NCBI GenBank assembly: GCA_040404065.1 | Contig: JBBAJM010000001.1 | Reading direction: 5' to 3' (one strand) | DNA length: 64,000 nucleotides | Source: Fontibacterium sp040404065 | Lineage (GTDB): Bacteria; Pseudomonadota; Alphaproteobacteria; Pelagibacterales; Pelagibacteraceae | Position numbers and translations under genes: made by a program | Shown here: piece by piece, positions 43,138 through 51,305 of the stretch | Layout: every line of letters begins with the position of its first letter | How positions within the stretch are numbered: position 1 is the first letter of the stretch | The notes under the pieces: generated by a model | The model's database searches: none | The model's input: the letters and a program-made list of their open reading frames with translations, nothing else | Told to the model about the DNA's origin: nothing

Positions 43138-43644
43138 ATGAAACAAAAAAATCAATACAGTTACCAAGATCTACTTGATTGTGCGGAAGGAAAATTGTTT
43201 GGACCTGGTAATGCAAAATTACCTTCTCCACCGATGTTAATGTTTGATAGAATTACTTCAATTAATGCTGAAGGTGGATTATTTAATAAAGGTGAAATTC
43301 TAGCAGAGTTAGACATCAAAGATAATTTATGGTTCTTCGAATGTCATTTTAAAGGTGATCCTGTGATGCCTGGATGTTTAGGATTAGATGCGATGTGGCA
43401 ATTACTTGGTTTTTATCTTGGTTGGTTAGGCAACCCTGGTCACGGTCGAGCGCTTGGAGTGAATGAAGTAAAATTTACAGGTGAAGTTGTAAAACAAGTA
43501 AAACTCGTAAAATATGCCATTAATATCAAAAGATTGTTAAGAAAAGGTGAAACTTGTGTTGGTTTGGCTGATGGTTTAGTCTTTGCTGATAATAAAGAAA
43601 TATATGCCGCTAAAAATCTTAAAGTTGGCTTATTTAAAAGTTAA
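43138..43644 (+). CDS. fabA: 3-Hydroxydecanoyl-ACP dehydratase/isomerase
   Basis: It dehydrates 3-hydroxydecanoyl-ACP and isomerises trans-2- to cis-3-decenoyl-ACP, the branch point to unsaturated fatty acids. The 168-aa hotdog-fold enzyme has the active-site His segment FFECHFKGDPVMPG and catalytic Asp in CLGLDAMWQLLG. Followed by fabB after 9 bp. In many alphaproteobacteria an irr/fur-type regulator gene precedes fabA; here there is an SH3-protein gene instead, with an operator-like dyad in the spacer. Confidence 0.97.
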   Translation: MKQKNQYSYQDLLDCAEGKLFGPGNAKLPSPPMLMFDRITSINAEGGLFNKGEILAELDIKDNLWFFECHFKGDPVMPGCLGLDAMWQLLGFYLGWLGNPGHGRALGVNEVKFTGEVVKQVKLVKYAINIKRLLRKGETCVGLADGLVFADNKEIYAAKNLKVGLFKS

Positions 43645-43653
43645 GGGGGATTA

Positions 43654-44868
43654 GTGCGAAGAGTAGTAATTACAGGTTCTGGAATTGTATCTTGCATTGG
43701 TAACAATAAAAAAGAAGTCTTAGATTCTCTATTAAATACTAAATCTGGAATAACTTTTTCTGAAGAATATAAAAAATATAATTTCAAAAGCCAAGTCTGC
43801 GGTGTTCCTAAAATTAAGTACGAAGAATTAATTGATAGAAAAGTTCTAAGATTTATGGGAGATGGCTCTGCCTATGCTTATCTTTCAATGAAAGAAGCTA
43901 TTGAAGAATCGGGTCTTACTGAAAAAGAAATTAGCAATGAAAAAACTGGAATCATTATCGGATCAGGCGGTCCTTCAATTAAAAACGTTATGTTCGCAAT
44001 CGATTCAACAAGAGCATCAGGTCCTAAAAAAATGGGCCCTTTTATTGTGCCAAGAACAATGGCAAGCACATGTTCTGCAACATTAGCGACGCCCTTTAAA
44101 ATTAAAGGAGTTAACTATTCAATCAGTTCTGCTTGTGCAACAAGCGCGCATTGTATTGGTAATGCCATGGAACTTATTCAGTATGGAAAACAAGATATTG
44201 TTTTTGCTGGCGGTGGTGAAGAAATAGATTGGAGTCTTTCTGCAATGTTTGATGCCATGACTGCATTATCTTCAAAATATAATGACACCCCACAAACAGC
44301 TTCTAGGCCTTACGATTCAAGCAGAGATGGCTTTGTAATCGCAGGTGGAGGCGGTGTTATCGTTTTAGAAGAGTATGAAAATGCAAAAGCTAGGGGAGCT
44401 AAAATTCTAGCCGAAATTACGGGTTATGGAGCCACCTCTGATGGTTATGATATGGTTGCACCTTCTGGTGAAGGAGCTGTTAGATGTATGAAAATGTCTA
44501 TGCAAAATTTAAGAAATTCAAAAGTGGATTATATTAACACTCATGGAACTTCTACTCCTGTTGGAGATACAAAAGAAATAGAAGCAATGAAGGAAGTTTT
44601 TAAAGATAAAATTCCTCCTTTTAGTTCAACAAAATCAATTACAGGTCATTCACTTGGTGCAACATCAGTTCAAGAAGCTATTTATTGTCTGTTAATGATG
44701 AAAAATAAATTTATAGCGGCCTCTGCAAATATTACGAATTTAGATGAGAAAATAAAAGGATTGCCGATTGTAACTGAAGTTAAAAAAAATGTAGATTTAA
44801 ATTGTGTAATGTCTAATAGCTTTGGCTTTGGTGGAACGAATGCAACTCTAGTATTTGAAAGTTTATAA
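43654..44868 (+). CDS. fabB: 3-Oxoacyl-ACP synthase I
   Basis: Elongating ketosynthase for cis-3-decenoyl-ACP and later intermediates. The Cys-His-His triad is in SISSACATSAHC, NTHGTSTPVGDTKE and TGHSLGATS, with NSFGFGGTNA near the C-terminus. 404 aa, normal length. It begins with GTG at 43654 behind a strong AAGGGGG site. The stop is 1 base before the fabI ATG. Confidence 0.96.
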   Translation: MRRVVITGSGIVSCIGNNKKEVLDSLLNTKSGITFSEEYKKYNFKSQVCGVPKIKYEELIDRKVLRFMGDGSAYAYLSMKEAIEESGLTEKEISNEKTGIIIGSGGPSIKNVMFAIDSTRASGPKKMGPFIVPRTMASTCSATLATPFKIKGVNYSISSACATSAHCIGNAMELIQYGKQDIVFAGGGEEIDWSLSAMFDAMTALSSKYNDTPQTASRPYDSSRDGFVIAGGGGVIVLEEYENAKARGAKILAEITGYGATSDGYDMVAPSGEGAVRCMKMSMQNLRNSKVDYINTHGTSTPVGDTKEIEAMKEVFKDKIPPFSSTKSITGHSLGATSVQEAIYCLLMMKNKFIAASANITNLDEKIKGLPIVTEVKKNVDLNCVMSNSFGFGGTNATLVFESL

Positions 44869-44869
44869 A

Positions 44870-45658
44870 ATGAAATTAATGCAAGGTAAAAAAGGTCTGA
44901 TCATGGGCGTTGCAAATGATCGCTCCATTGCTTGGGGTATTGCAAAAAAATTAAGTGAACACGGTGCTGAACTTGCATTCACTTATGTGGGTGATGCTTT
45001 AAAGAAAAGAGTTATTCCTCTTGCAGAATCTTTAGGTTCAAAATTTACATTAGATTGTAATGTGGAAAAGAAAGAAGACATTGTTAAAACTTTCTCAGAC
45101 ATTAAAGACAAATGGGAGAATTTAGACTTTGTGGTTCACGCAATTGCCTTTTCAGATAAGTCAGAACTATCTGGACAATATTTAAACACTTCTCGAGAAA
45201 ATTTCTCAAACAGTATGTTAATTTCTTGTTTTTCATTTACAGAAGTTTGCAAAGAAGCTGCTAAAATAATGAAACCAGGTTCAAGCTTTATCACTTTAAC
45301 TTATTGTGCTGACAAAGTTATTCCAAATTACAATGTGATGGGAGTCTGCAAAGCAGCACTTGAAACAAGTGTTAAATATTTATCCGTTGATCTTGGAGGA
45401 AATGGAATTAGAGTAAATGCTATTAGCGCAGGTCCTATTAAGACGTTAGCAGCTTCTGCAATTGGTGATGCTAAATTTTTATATAAATGGAATGAAAACC
45501 ATTCTCCACTAAAGAGAAACGTCGATATTAACGATGTAGGTGGCGCTGCAGTTTATTTACTAAGCGATCTTGCAGCTGGTGTTACAGGCGAAATTCACTA
45601 TGTGGATGCGGGTTATAATATAATTGGTATGCCTAACCCAAAAAATATGCAGGCTTAA
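44870..45658 (+). CDS. fabI: Enoyl-ACP reductase (NADH)
   Basis: The last reduction in each fatty acid elongation cycle. SDR-fold protein with the FabI dinucleotide segment GVANDRSIAWGIAKKL and HAIAFSDK. Catalytic residues lie in TYCADKVIPNYNVMGVCKAAL, with the active-site Tyr and Lys in place; this is the triclosan-sensitive type of site in known FabI proteins. The ATG at 44870 gives 262 aa and sits 1 bp after fabB. The in-frame TTG at 44855 would overlap fabB and is less likely. Last gene of the fab operon. Confidence 0.95.
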   Translation: MKLMQGKKGLIMGVANDRSIAWGIAKKLSEHGAELAFTYVGDALKKRVIPLAESLGSKFTLDCNVEKKEDIVKTFSDIKDKWENLDFVVHAIAFSDKSELSGQYLNTSRENFSNSMLISCFSFTEVCKEAAKIMKPGSSFITLTYCADKVIPNYNVMGVCKAALETSVKYLSVDLGGNGIRVNAISAGPIKTLAASAIGDAKFLYKWNENHSPLKRNVDINDVGGAAVYLLSDLAAGVTGEIHYVDAGYNIIGMPNPKNMQA

Positions 45659-45710
45659 TTAATTTAAGCACAAATAATCTAATTCTTTTTTTAAAAATAT
45701 TTAAATATAA

Positions 45711-46583
45711 TTATTGGGTATATGTACCGTTTCCAGTAAATTTAAGTATTGTATTTGATCCACTTGTTGTGATTGTAGGTGAGCCTGTATAATTTCCTGA
45801 ATAACTTGCAGTTGGAATTGAGAGTATAACAACTCCTTTACCACCCGCGCCTGGATTGGTTGCATTATTCCATGATCCACCACCACCACCAGTACCATCT
45901 GTACCATTAGCTGTTGCAGAGTTATTAGTGGAGTTTCCGCCACCACCATTTCCACCTGCTCCTCCTGTTCCACCAAAGGTTCCACCACCTCCACCACCTG
46001 CATAATAAACTGTTGTCCCAGTAATGTTGCTTGAAAGACCAGCTCCGCCAGCGCCTCCTCCATTAGCGGTATAGTTGCCACCTACTGCACCAGCACCACC
46101 TCCACCACCAGATCCATAATAGCCGCCCCAACCTGGTTCTGATTGACCACCAATATTTCCTTGCCCTGCCGTCGCTGCTCCTACACCCCCTCCTCCTCTA
46201 GGATCTGATCGGCCACCACTTGACCCACCTGCACTTGAACTGCCGTCTGTAGTGTTGTTGCTACCACCACCACCGCCACCTATAGCAGTTATGGTTGTGA
46301 AACCTGTTCCGCTTATATAGGAGTCTCCACCAGTTCCTCCTTTTCCACTGTTTACCCCAGTACTTCCTTTTAATCCACCGGAGCCAACTGATACTGTGTA
46401 AGTTACGCCTGAGGAAAGTGAAGTTGTGTTAGCTAATAAACCTCCTGCTCCACCGCCTCCTCCAACACCATTTCCACCACCACCACCACCAGCTACAATT
46501 AAATAATTAACACTAACGGCAGCTCCTGCTCTCGTCACTGTTATTGTATAAGTTTTAGTGGTTGTTGCATCTTGCGCTGTCAC
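45711..46583 (-). CDS. Glycine-rich repeat protein, truncated C-terminal fragment
   Basis: The first 20 residues match the end of a cadherin-like beta-sandwich repeat (TTTKTYTITVTRAG). A long glycine-rich domain follows, with NYLIVAGGGGGG and many GGGGG runs encoded by GGT/GGA triplets, ending GVVILSIP plus a beta-strand tail and a normal stop. Such domains end very large extracellular proteins. The homologous frame extends backwards only to 46607, where an in-frame TAA cuts it off with no ATG. The sole start is GTG at 46583, overlapping the upstream stop as GTGA. There is no signal peptide. It is most likely a decayed fragment, though coupled translation is possible. Confidence 0.6.
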   Translation of the reverse strand: MTAQDATTTKTYTITVTRAGAAVSVNYLIVAGGGGGGNGVGGGGGAGGLLANTTSLSSGVTYTVSVGSGGLKGSTGVNSGKGGTGGDSYISGTGFTTITAIGGGGGGSNNTTDGSSSAGGSSGGRSDPRGGGGVGAATAGQGNIGGQSEPGWGGYYGSGGGGGAGAVGGNYTANGGGAGGAGLSSNITGTTVYYAGGGGGGTFGGTGGAGGNGGGGNSTNNSATANGTDGTGGGGGSWNNATNPGAGGKGVVILSIPTASYSGNYTGSPTITTSGSNTILKFTGNGTYTQ

Positions 46584-46903
46584 AACTGTGGTGATGGTAT
46601 TTGCTTTTTAACTTGAGGTTTTTCAATCTTAACTGCCAAATTATTCTTTGCTTCTTGAACAATTTTTTCATTCTTTATTTCTAGTTCTATTTGATCGATG
46701 CAAGTTTTAAGCAAAATAAATGATTTTATGCACTTTGGATTATTTAGATTCTTCTTTAAGAACTCTAAAAGCCTGTTGTTAATGTGTTCAAGTGTGTCTC
46801 TCTTAGACAAATCTTCTTTTTTAAGATTTTTATAAAGCAAATCTTTTTTTTCAAGATCTGCTTTTATCTTATCCTCAATAAAATTTGGAAATTTATTTCT
46901 CAT
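46580..46903 (-). CDS. Small helical protein, unknown function, C-terminus fused to foreign sequence
   Basis: About 107 aa from the ATG at 46903, which is preceded by GGGAG about nine bases upstream. A longer frame starting at 46981 is less likely. The sequence is charged and probably all-helical (runs such as DKIKADLEKKDLLYKNLKK and ELEIKNEKIVQEAKNN), with no signal or membrane helix. Its start overlaps the end of the 193-aa gene by 11 bp, so the two form a coupled pair. The last eight or so codons lie in DNA that, read in another frame, belongs to the beta-sandwich repeat of the glycine-rich gene, so the original C-terminus has probably been replaced. No family recognised. Confidence 0.55.
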   Translation of the reverse strand: MRNKFPNFIEDKIKADLEKKDLLYKNLKKEDLSKRDTLEHINNRLLEFLKKNLNNPKCIKSFILLKTCIDQIELEIKNEKIVQEAKNNLAVKIEKPQVKKQIPSPQL

Positions 46904-47474
46904 GATGATACTCCCTGCCAAATCTATCCAGCATATATTCACGGTATATTCTATAAAATTTAGCATGCATTGAGTTTTCAATAGAAGTTAATCTTGATTG
47001 GGTGCCCGAGCTAATACAATCTCGAGCAAAAACCATTCCTAGAACTTCATCTTTATTTCCAAGTTCATTTAGAATTTTTCTTATTTCACCATGCTGTTTA
47101 AGATGAACATGTTCGTAATTATAACTATTTTCGAGAACACTCTTTATCTCAATATTATAAAGGCCATTTCTTAAATTATTCAATCGTCTTATATTCCATC
47201 CGTTTTGAATTAGATGAAAACACATATCTATTTGAATGGGTGTGATTGGATCTAAATCCTTCAATATTTCGTCGCGGTATCTTTCAAATTCTTTTCTATT
47301 CTCGCCATAAATAATAAATCTCTTGGAACGAAATCCATCTTTAATACTGTTCTTTGAGACTTGATATTTGGCTCGCTCTGTAGTTGGCCCTTTCCCCTTT
47401 TTAGCTCTGTTAACTAAAATTTTATTAAATGAATCCTTCGATTCAATTCCATTACTTTCGTCAAAATTTGACAT
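46893..47474 (-). CDS. Conserved basic protein of the GPTT/NS-K-GF family, unknown function
   Basis: 193 aa from the ATG at 47474 (RBS GAAGGA). The N-terminal half has NRAKKGKGPTTERAKY, SKNSIKDGFRSKRFIIYGEN and EFERYRDEILKDLDPITPIQ. This resembles a widespread unnamed bacterial family with a GPTTPEGK...N-A-L-K-H-G-L...GE pattern. A Trp/Arg helix (NGWNIRRLNNLRNGL) follows, and the C-terminal SRLTSIENSMHAKFYRIYREY is again typical of it. Charged and soluble, possibly nucleic-acid-binding (inference). It lies in an accessory block between fabI and pnp, next to a cluster of inverted repeats. Function unknown. Confidence 0.65.
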   Translation of the reverse strand: MSNFDESNGIESKDSFNKILVNRAKKGKGPTTERAKYQVSKNSIKDGFRSKRFIIYGENRKEFERYRDEILKDLDPITPIQIDMCFHLIQNGWNIRRLNNLRNGLYNIEIKSVLENSYNYEHVHLKQHGEIRKILNELGNKDEVLGMVFARDCISSGTQSRLTSIENSMHAKFYRIYREYMLDRFGREYHHEK

Positions 47475-47542
47475 CAATATTCCTTCAGTTTTTAATCAAA
47501 TAAAAAGCAAACAAATGCTAGTGCTATATTTGATTTAAGTTT

Positions 47543-47615
47543 GCGACTTTCTGAAGGTCTTTACAGACACGAAGTTTAAACTTCGGAGCCACGTGGGGCG
47601 CAGGATTAACCTGCG
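47543..47615. repeat. Array of consecutive inverted repeats (structured, GC-rich patch)
   Basis: Five dyads follow one another in about 73 bp. ACTTTC-T-GAAGGT (near 47546, one mismatch) comes first, then GTCT-TTAC-AGAC (47557-47568) and the perfect 16-bp palindrome CGAAGTTTAAACTTCG (47570-47585). CCACGTGG (47589-47596) and CGCAGG-ATTAA-CCTGCG (47599-47615) complete the series. The patch is much richer in GC than the flanking AT-rich DNA. It lies 70-140 bp upstream of the 193-aa gene. It could be a structured RNA leader, a protein-binding array or the terminus of a mobile unit. Confidence 0.6.
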
Positions 47616-47662
47616 ATTACAACTTATACGATTATTTAAATAATGTAAAGAAATTAATTAAT

Positions 47663-47684
47663 ATAATTTTTATATAAAAATTAT
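47663..47684. repeat. 22-bp perfect AT-only palindrome downstream of pnp
   Basis: ATAATTTTTATATAAAAATTAT is a perfect palindrome, starting about 15 bases beyond the pnp stop codon. It may act as a weak transcript-end hairpin for pnp, but no clear U-tract follows and an AT-only palindrome can arise by chance in such DNA. Confidence 0.4.
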
Positions 47685-47699
47685 TTATATTATTAATTA

Positions 47700-49769
47700 T
47701 TATTGGGCTTGTTTAATTGAAAGTTTAACTTTTCCTTTATCAAATCCTAAAACTTTAACTTTAACTTCATCACCCTCTTTTACAACGTCACTTACTTTTT
47801 CTACTCTTTTCGCTGCAAGTTCAGAGATATGAACTAAACCATCTTGTTTGCCTAAGAAGTTTACAAAAGCCCCAAATTCCATAATTTTTACAACTTTTCC
47901 TGTGTAAATTTTTCCAAGTTCAGGTTTTGCAATAATACTTTTCACCATCTCTAAAGCTTTGTTTCTTGAAATTTCATCGGGTGCAGAAATAGTTACAATT
48001 CCATCATCACTAATATCGACTTTAGCGCCTGATAACTCCACGATCTCTCTTATTGTTACGCCACCTTTTCCAATAATAGCTGCGATATCTTTTTTATCGA
48101 CAGTTACTTTTTCCATTTTTGGAGTGTGTTTTGATAAATCTTTTCTTGAAGCATTAAGGGCTTTGTTCATCTCACCTAAGATATGAATTCTTCCATCTTT
48201 TGCTTGTGACAATGCTTTATCCATAATCTCAAATGTAATTCCTGTAATTTTAATGTCCATTTGTAATGAAGTAATTCCGTCTTCTGTTCCTGCAACTTTA
48301 AAATCCATATCTCCTAAATGATCTTCATCTCCCAAGATGTCGGATAGAACTGAATAATCAGCTCCTTCTTTAATTAAACCCATTGCAATTCCTGCAACTG
48401 GCTTTTTAATTGGAACTCCAGCATCCATTAAAGCAAGGGATGCTCCGCAAACTGTTGCCATAGATGATGAACCATTTGACTCTGTAATTTCTGAAACAAT
48501 TCTAAATGTGTAAGGGAAATCTTCTTTTTTAGGTAAAATTGAATTAACAGCTCTCCATGCTAATTTACCGTGCCCTATTTCACGTCTACCTGTTCCAACT
48601 CTGCCAACTTCTCCAACTGAGAATGGAGGAAAGTTGTAGTGCAACATAAATCTGGATCTTTGTAATCCATCTAGGCTTTCAATTCTTTGCTCATCTTCTG
48701 AAGTCCCAAGTGTTGTAACAACAATTGCTTGTGTTTCACCTCTTGTAAATAAAGCAGAACCGTGAGTTCTAGGTAATACGCCTACTTCGCACTTAATCGG
48801 TCTAATATCTGCAAGTCCTCTTCCATCAATTCTTTTCTTTTCTTTAAGAATTTTTGTTCTAACGATTTCTTTTTCAACATCTTTAAACTGAGATTCAACA
48901 TCCATTTTACTAAATTCTTCTGAATCCGTGTAAAGCGCTAATGATTTTTCTTTTGCTAAATTAATTAATCCGCTTCTTTTCTTTTTATCTGGCTCTGAAA
49001 ACGCTGCGACTAAATCATTTTTAACATTTTTTAATAAATTATCTTTTACAACTTTTAAATCTTTTTTCTCTACAACCCATGTTTCTTTTTTACATTCTGC
49101 AGCAAATTCATTTATCATTTTAATCACCGGAGCAAATTGATCATGACCAAATTTAACTGCATCTAACATTATTTTTTCAGTTAATCCTGAAGCCTCAGAC
49201 TCCACCATCAAAACTGCATCTTTAGTTCCAGCTACTATTAATTCTAATTGTGATTCTTTTAATTGTTCTTTTGTTGGATTTAAAACAAAGCTGTTATTAA
49301 TGTAGCCAACTTTAGAAGCAGCAACTGGTCCCATAAATGGGATTCCTGAGATAGCTAATGCAGCTGACGCTGCAATTAAAGATAATACTTCTGGATCATT
49401 GTCTTTCTCATACGAAAGCACAGTTGGCAGAACTTGAACTTCATTTCTAAAACCTTCTGGGAATAGAGGTCTAATAGGTCTGTCAATTAATCGTGATATT
49501 AAAGTTTCGCTCTCTGTTGGTCTTGCTTCTCTTTTGAAATATCCACCTGGAATTTTTCCTGAAGCATAATATTTTTCTTGGTAATTTACTGTAAGAGGGA
49601 AAAAATCTATGTCAGGTTTTGCTTTCTTTGCCCCAACAACTGTTGCTAAAATAACTGTATCGCCTGATGTTAGTATAACTGCGCCATCTGCTTGACGAGC
49701 AATTTTTCCTGACTCGATAGATAGTTTTTTGCCGCCCCAAACAATCTCTTTTCTTACTATTTTAAACAT
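47700..49769 (-). CDS. pnp: Polyribonucleotide nucleotidyltransferase (PNPase)
   Basis: A phosphorolytic 3'-5' exoribonuclease of the RNA degradosome, 689 aa. Two RNase PH-like halves are visible (first with SGDTVILATVVG, second with RTHGSALFTRGETQAI and SNGSSSMATVCG). A KH domain (IAAIIGKGGVTIREI, near residue 560) and a C-terminal S1 domain (GKVVKIMEFGAFVNFLGKQDGLVHIS) follow. It lies 6 bp after rpsO in the order nusA-infB-rbfA-truB-rpsO-pnp. Downstream lies the accessory block. Confidence 0.97.
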   Translation of the reverse strand: MFKIVRKEIVWGGKKLSIESGKIARQADGAVILTSGDTVILATVVGAKKAKPDIDFFPLTVNYQEKYYASGKIPGGYFKREARPTESETLISRLIDRPIRPLFPEGFRNEVQVLPTVLSYEKDNDPEVLSLIAASAALAISGIPFMGPVAASKVGYINNSFVLNPTKEQLKESQLELIVAGTKDAVLMVESEASGLTEKIMLDAVKFGHDQFAPVIKMINEFAAECKKETWVVEKKDLKVVKDNLLKNVKNDLVAAFSEPDKKKRSGLINLAKEKSLALYTDSEEFSKMDVESQFKDVEKEIVRTKILKEKKRIDGRGLADIRPIKCEVGVLPRTHGSALFTRGETQAIVVTTLGTSEDEQRIESLDGLQRSRFMLHYNFPPFSVGEVGRVGTGRREIGHGKLAWRAVNSILPKKEDFPYTFRIVSEITESNGSSSMATVCGASLALMDAGVPIKKPVAGIAMGLIKEGADYSVLSDILGDEDHLGDMDFKVAGTEDGITSLQMDIKITGITFEIMDKALSQAKDGRIHILGEMNKALNASRKDLSKHTPKMEKVTVDKKDIAAIIGKGGVTIREIVELSGAKVDISDDGIVTISAPDEISRNKALEMVKSIIAKPELGKIYTGKVVKIMEFGAFVNFLGKQDGLVHISELAAKRVEKVSDVVKEGDEVKVKVLGFDKGKVKLSIKQAQ

Positions 49770-49775
49770 TAAAAT

Positions 49776-50045
49776 TTATTTTCTGATATTCAACTTCTCT
49801 AAGATCTTCTTGTAATTGGCAGTATTTGTTTTGCTTAGATAATCTAATAGTTTTTTTCTTCTATTTACCAATGTCGTTAATCCTGTGTACGAATGCTTAT
49901 CTTTTTTATTCTTAGTAAAATGCTCAGTTAGGTATTTAATTCTGTCAGTTAAAATAGCTATTTGCACCTCTGAAGAGCCAACGTCTTTAGCGTGCTTTTT
50001 TACGTCTTTAAAAATACTTTCTTTATTTAAAATTTTTTTTGTCAT
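49776..50045 (-). CDS. rpsO: 30S ribosomal protein S15
   Basis: 89 aa from the ATG at 50045. The frame is open further upstream to 50105, but those 20 extra residues overlap truB and are not part of S15. S15 features: SSEVQIAILTDRIKYLTEHF, the KDKHSYTGLTTLVNRRKKLLDYL core and a final YKKILEKLNIRK. The truB stop is at 50050, four bases upstream of this start. Confidence 0.97.
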   Translation of the reverse strand: MTKKILNKESIFKDVKKHAKDVGSSEVQIAILTDRIKYLTEHFTKNKKDKHSYTGLTTLVNRRKKLLDYLSKTNTANYKKILEKLNIRK

Positions 50046-50049
50046 CTTT

Positions 50050-50928
50050 TTAATTAAATACTCTCCTTGGATAAAAAAAACCGGACTTAAGGTATCCGAG
50101 AGCAAGTGGCTTTTCTAAAGCCTGAGTGTAAATATTATCTAAACTAACCTTTCCAAATTCATTAACCAAACTAACCATCATTCCATTCTTTATTAAATTA
50201 ACTCTTTGATCATTTAATTTAATGCTAGGTATATGTATTAAAGCACTATGAATATCAAGCACATATTTTAAAAAATCTTCAGATCTTTCTTTTTCTATTA
50301 ATTTTTCAAGGGTATTTGCGTTCCTAATTTTAAAACTTCCATATCTTGTTCTAACTAATTTAGTGATATGCGTAAATCCGCCAAAGGCTTTTGCAATGTC
50401 TCTTGCTAAGCTTCGAATATAAGTTCCCGTTCCACATTTAATATAAAAAAGACTCTTATTATTTTCATGTTTTAATAATCTAATATTTTTTATAAAAACT
50501 TTTCTCTCTTCCATATCAAATTCTAAATTATTTCTCGCAAGTTCATAAGATCTTTTGCCGTTAATTTTTACTGCAGAAAATTTTGGTGGCATTTGCATTT
50601 GGTGTCCGATAAATTTTTTTAAAATATTTTGAATTTGTTTTTTATCTGGGCAAACGTCATTGCTATTTATAACTTTTCCTTCTAAATCTAGAGTGTCTGT
50701 TTCTGAGCCCCACTCTATTTCAAATAAATAACTTTTTAACTGCAAGTGTATTAGTGAAACAGCCTTTGTTGCCTCTCCTAATGCAATAGGAAGTACTCCT
50801 TCAGCTAAAGGATCTAAAGTTCCTGCGTGACCTATTTTAATCTTTTTAAATTTGCTCTTTATTACGTTTAAACAGTATGCCGAGCTAAAACCTTTAGGTT
50901 TGTTTAAGTTGATCCAACCATTAATCAT
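50050..50928 (-). CDS. truB: tRNA pseudouridine(55) synthase
   Basis: Makes pseudouridine 55 in the T-loop of tRNAs. 292 aa, with GWINLNKPKGFSSA near the start, the catalytic Asp in GHAGTLDPLAEGVLPIALG, KINGKRSYELAR and CGTGTYIRSLARDIA. It overlaps rbfA by 8 bp within the nusA-pnp transcription unit. Confidence 0.96.
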   Translation of the reverse strand: MINGWINLNKPKGFSSAYCLNVIKSKFKKIKIGHAGTLDPLAEGVLPIALGEATKAVSLIHLQLKSYLFEIEWGSETDTLDLEGKVINSNDVCPDKKQIQNILKKFIGHQMQMPPKFSAVKINGKRSYELARNNLEFDMEERKVFIKNIRLLKHENNKSLFYIKCGTGTYIRSLARDIAKAFGGFTHITKLVRTRYGSFKIRNANTLEKLIEKERSEDFLKYVLDIHSALIHIPSIKLNDQRVNLIKNGMMVSLVNEFGKVSLDNIYTQALEKPLALGYLKSGFFYPRRVFN

Positions 50929-51298
50929 TTTCGTGCGTCTTAATAATTAATTTTTCAATTTTTTCAGCATAATCAAAAGATTCGTCTAATACAAAATGAA
51001 GGTTTGGAAGAAATTTATTTTTCCAACTACGAGACATTTCTTTTTTAATTAAACCACTATGATTAATAAGTGATTGCAAAATAAACTCTGAATTTTTACC
51101 TCCCAGTGGCATAAAAAAAACTTTTGCATGTTTTAAATCTGGGCTCATTCTAACTTCTGAAACCGTAATCACTCTGGTATTAATATTTGGCAAAGCCACC
51201 TCTTCTTTTAAAAATAGATTTCCAAGCAACTGTTTTAATAATTCGCCAACTCTTAATTGCCTTTGTGTAAAAGGCTGATCGCTTAAATGAATATTCAT
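50921..51298 (-). CDS. rbfA: Ribosome-binding factor A
   Basis: A 125-aa KH-like factor for 16S rRNA 5'-end maturation and 30S assembly. Family features: an opening SQRQLRVGE-like stretch (TQRQLRVGELLKQLL), a central ITVSEVRMSPDLKHAKVFFMP and the LHFVLDESFDYAEKIEKLI end. It lies 7 bp after infB and overlaps truB by 8 bp. Confidence 0.94.
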   Translation of the reverse strand: MNIHLSDQPFTQRQLRVGELLKQLLGNLFLKEEVALPNINTRVITVSEVRMSPDLKHAKVFFMPLGGKNSEFILQSLINHSGLIKKEMSRSWKNKFLPNLHFVLDESFDYAEKIEKLIIKTHEND

Positions 51299-51305
51299 GA
51301 TTAAA

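Noticed and set aside
45701..46081. Gln/Val-rich open frame on the minus strand within the glycine-rich gene
   Set aside because: It is the frame-shifted reading of the same GGT/GGA triplet repeats. Its composition follows from the repeats and it has no RBS.
47585..47640. A possible full tRNA gene at the palindromic patch
   Set aside because: Only a T-arm-like and acceptor-like end can be drawn. No 5' acceptor strand, D-arm or anticodon arm is found in the adjoining AT-rich DNA.
50046..50105. Upstream extension of rpsO
   Set aside because: The 20 extra residues lie inside truB and are absent from S15 proteins. The ATG at 50045 begins the standard sequence.
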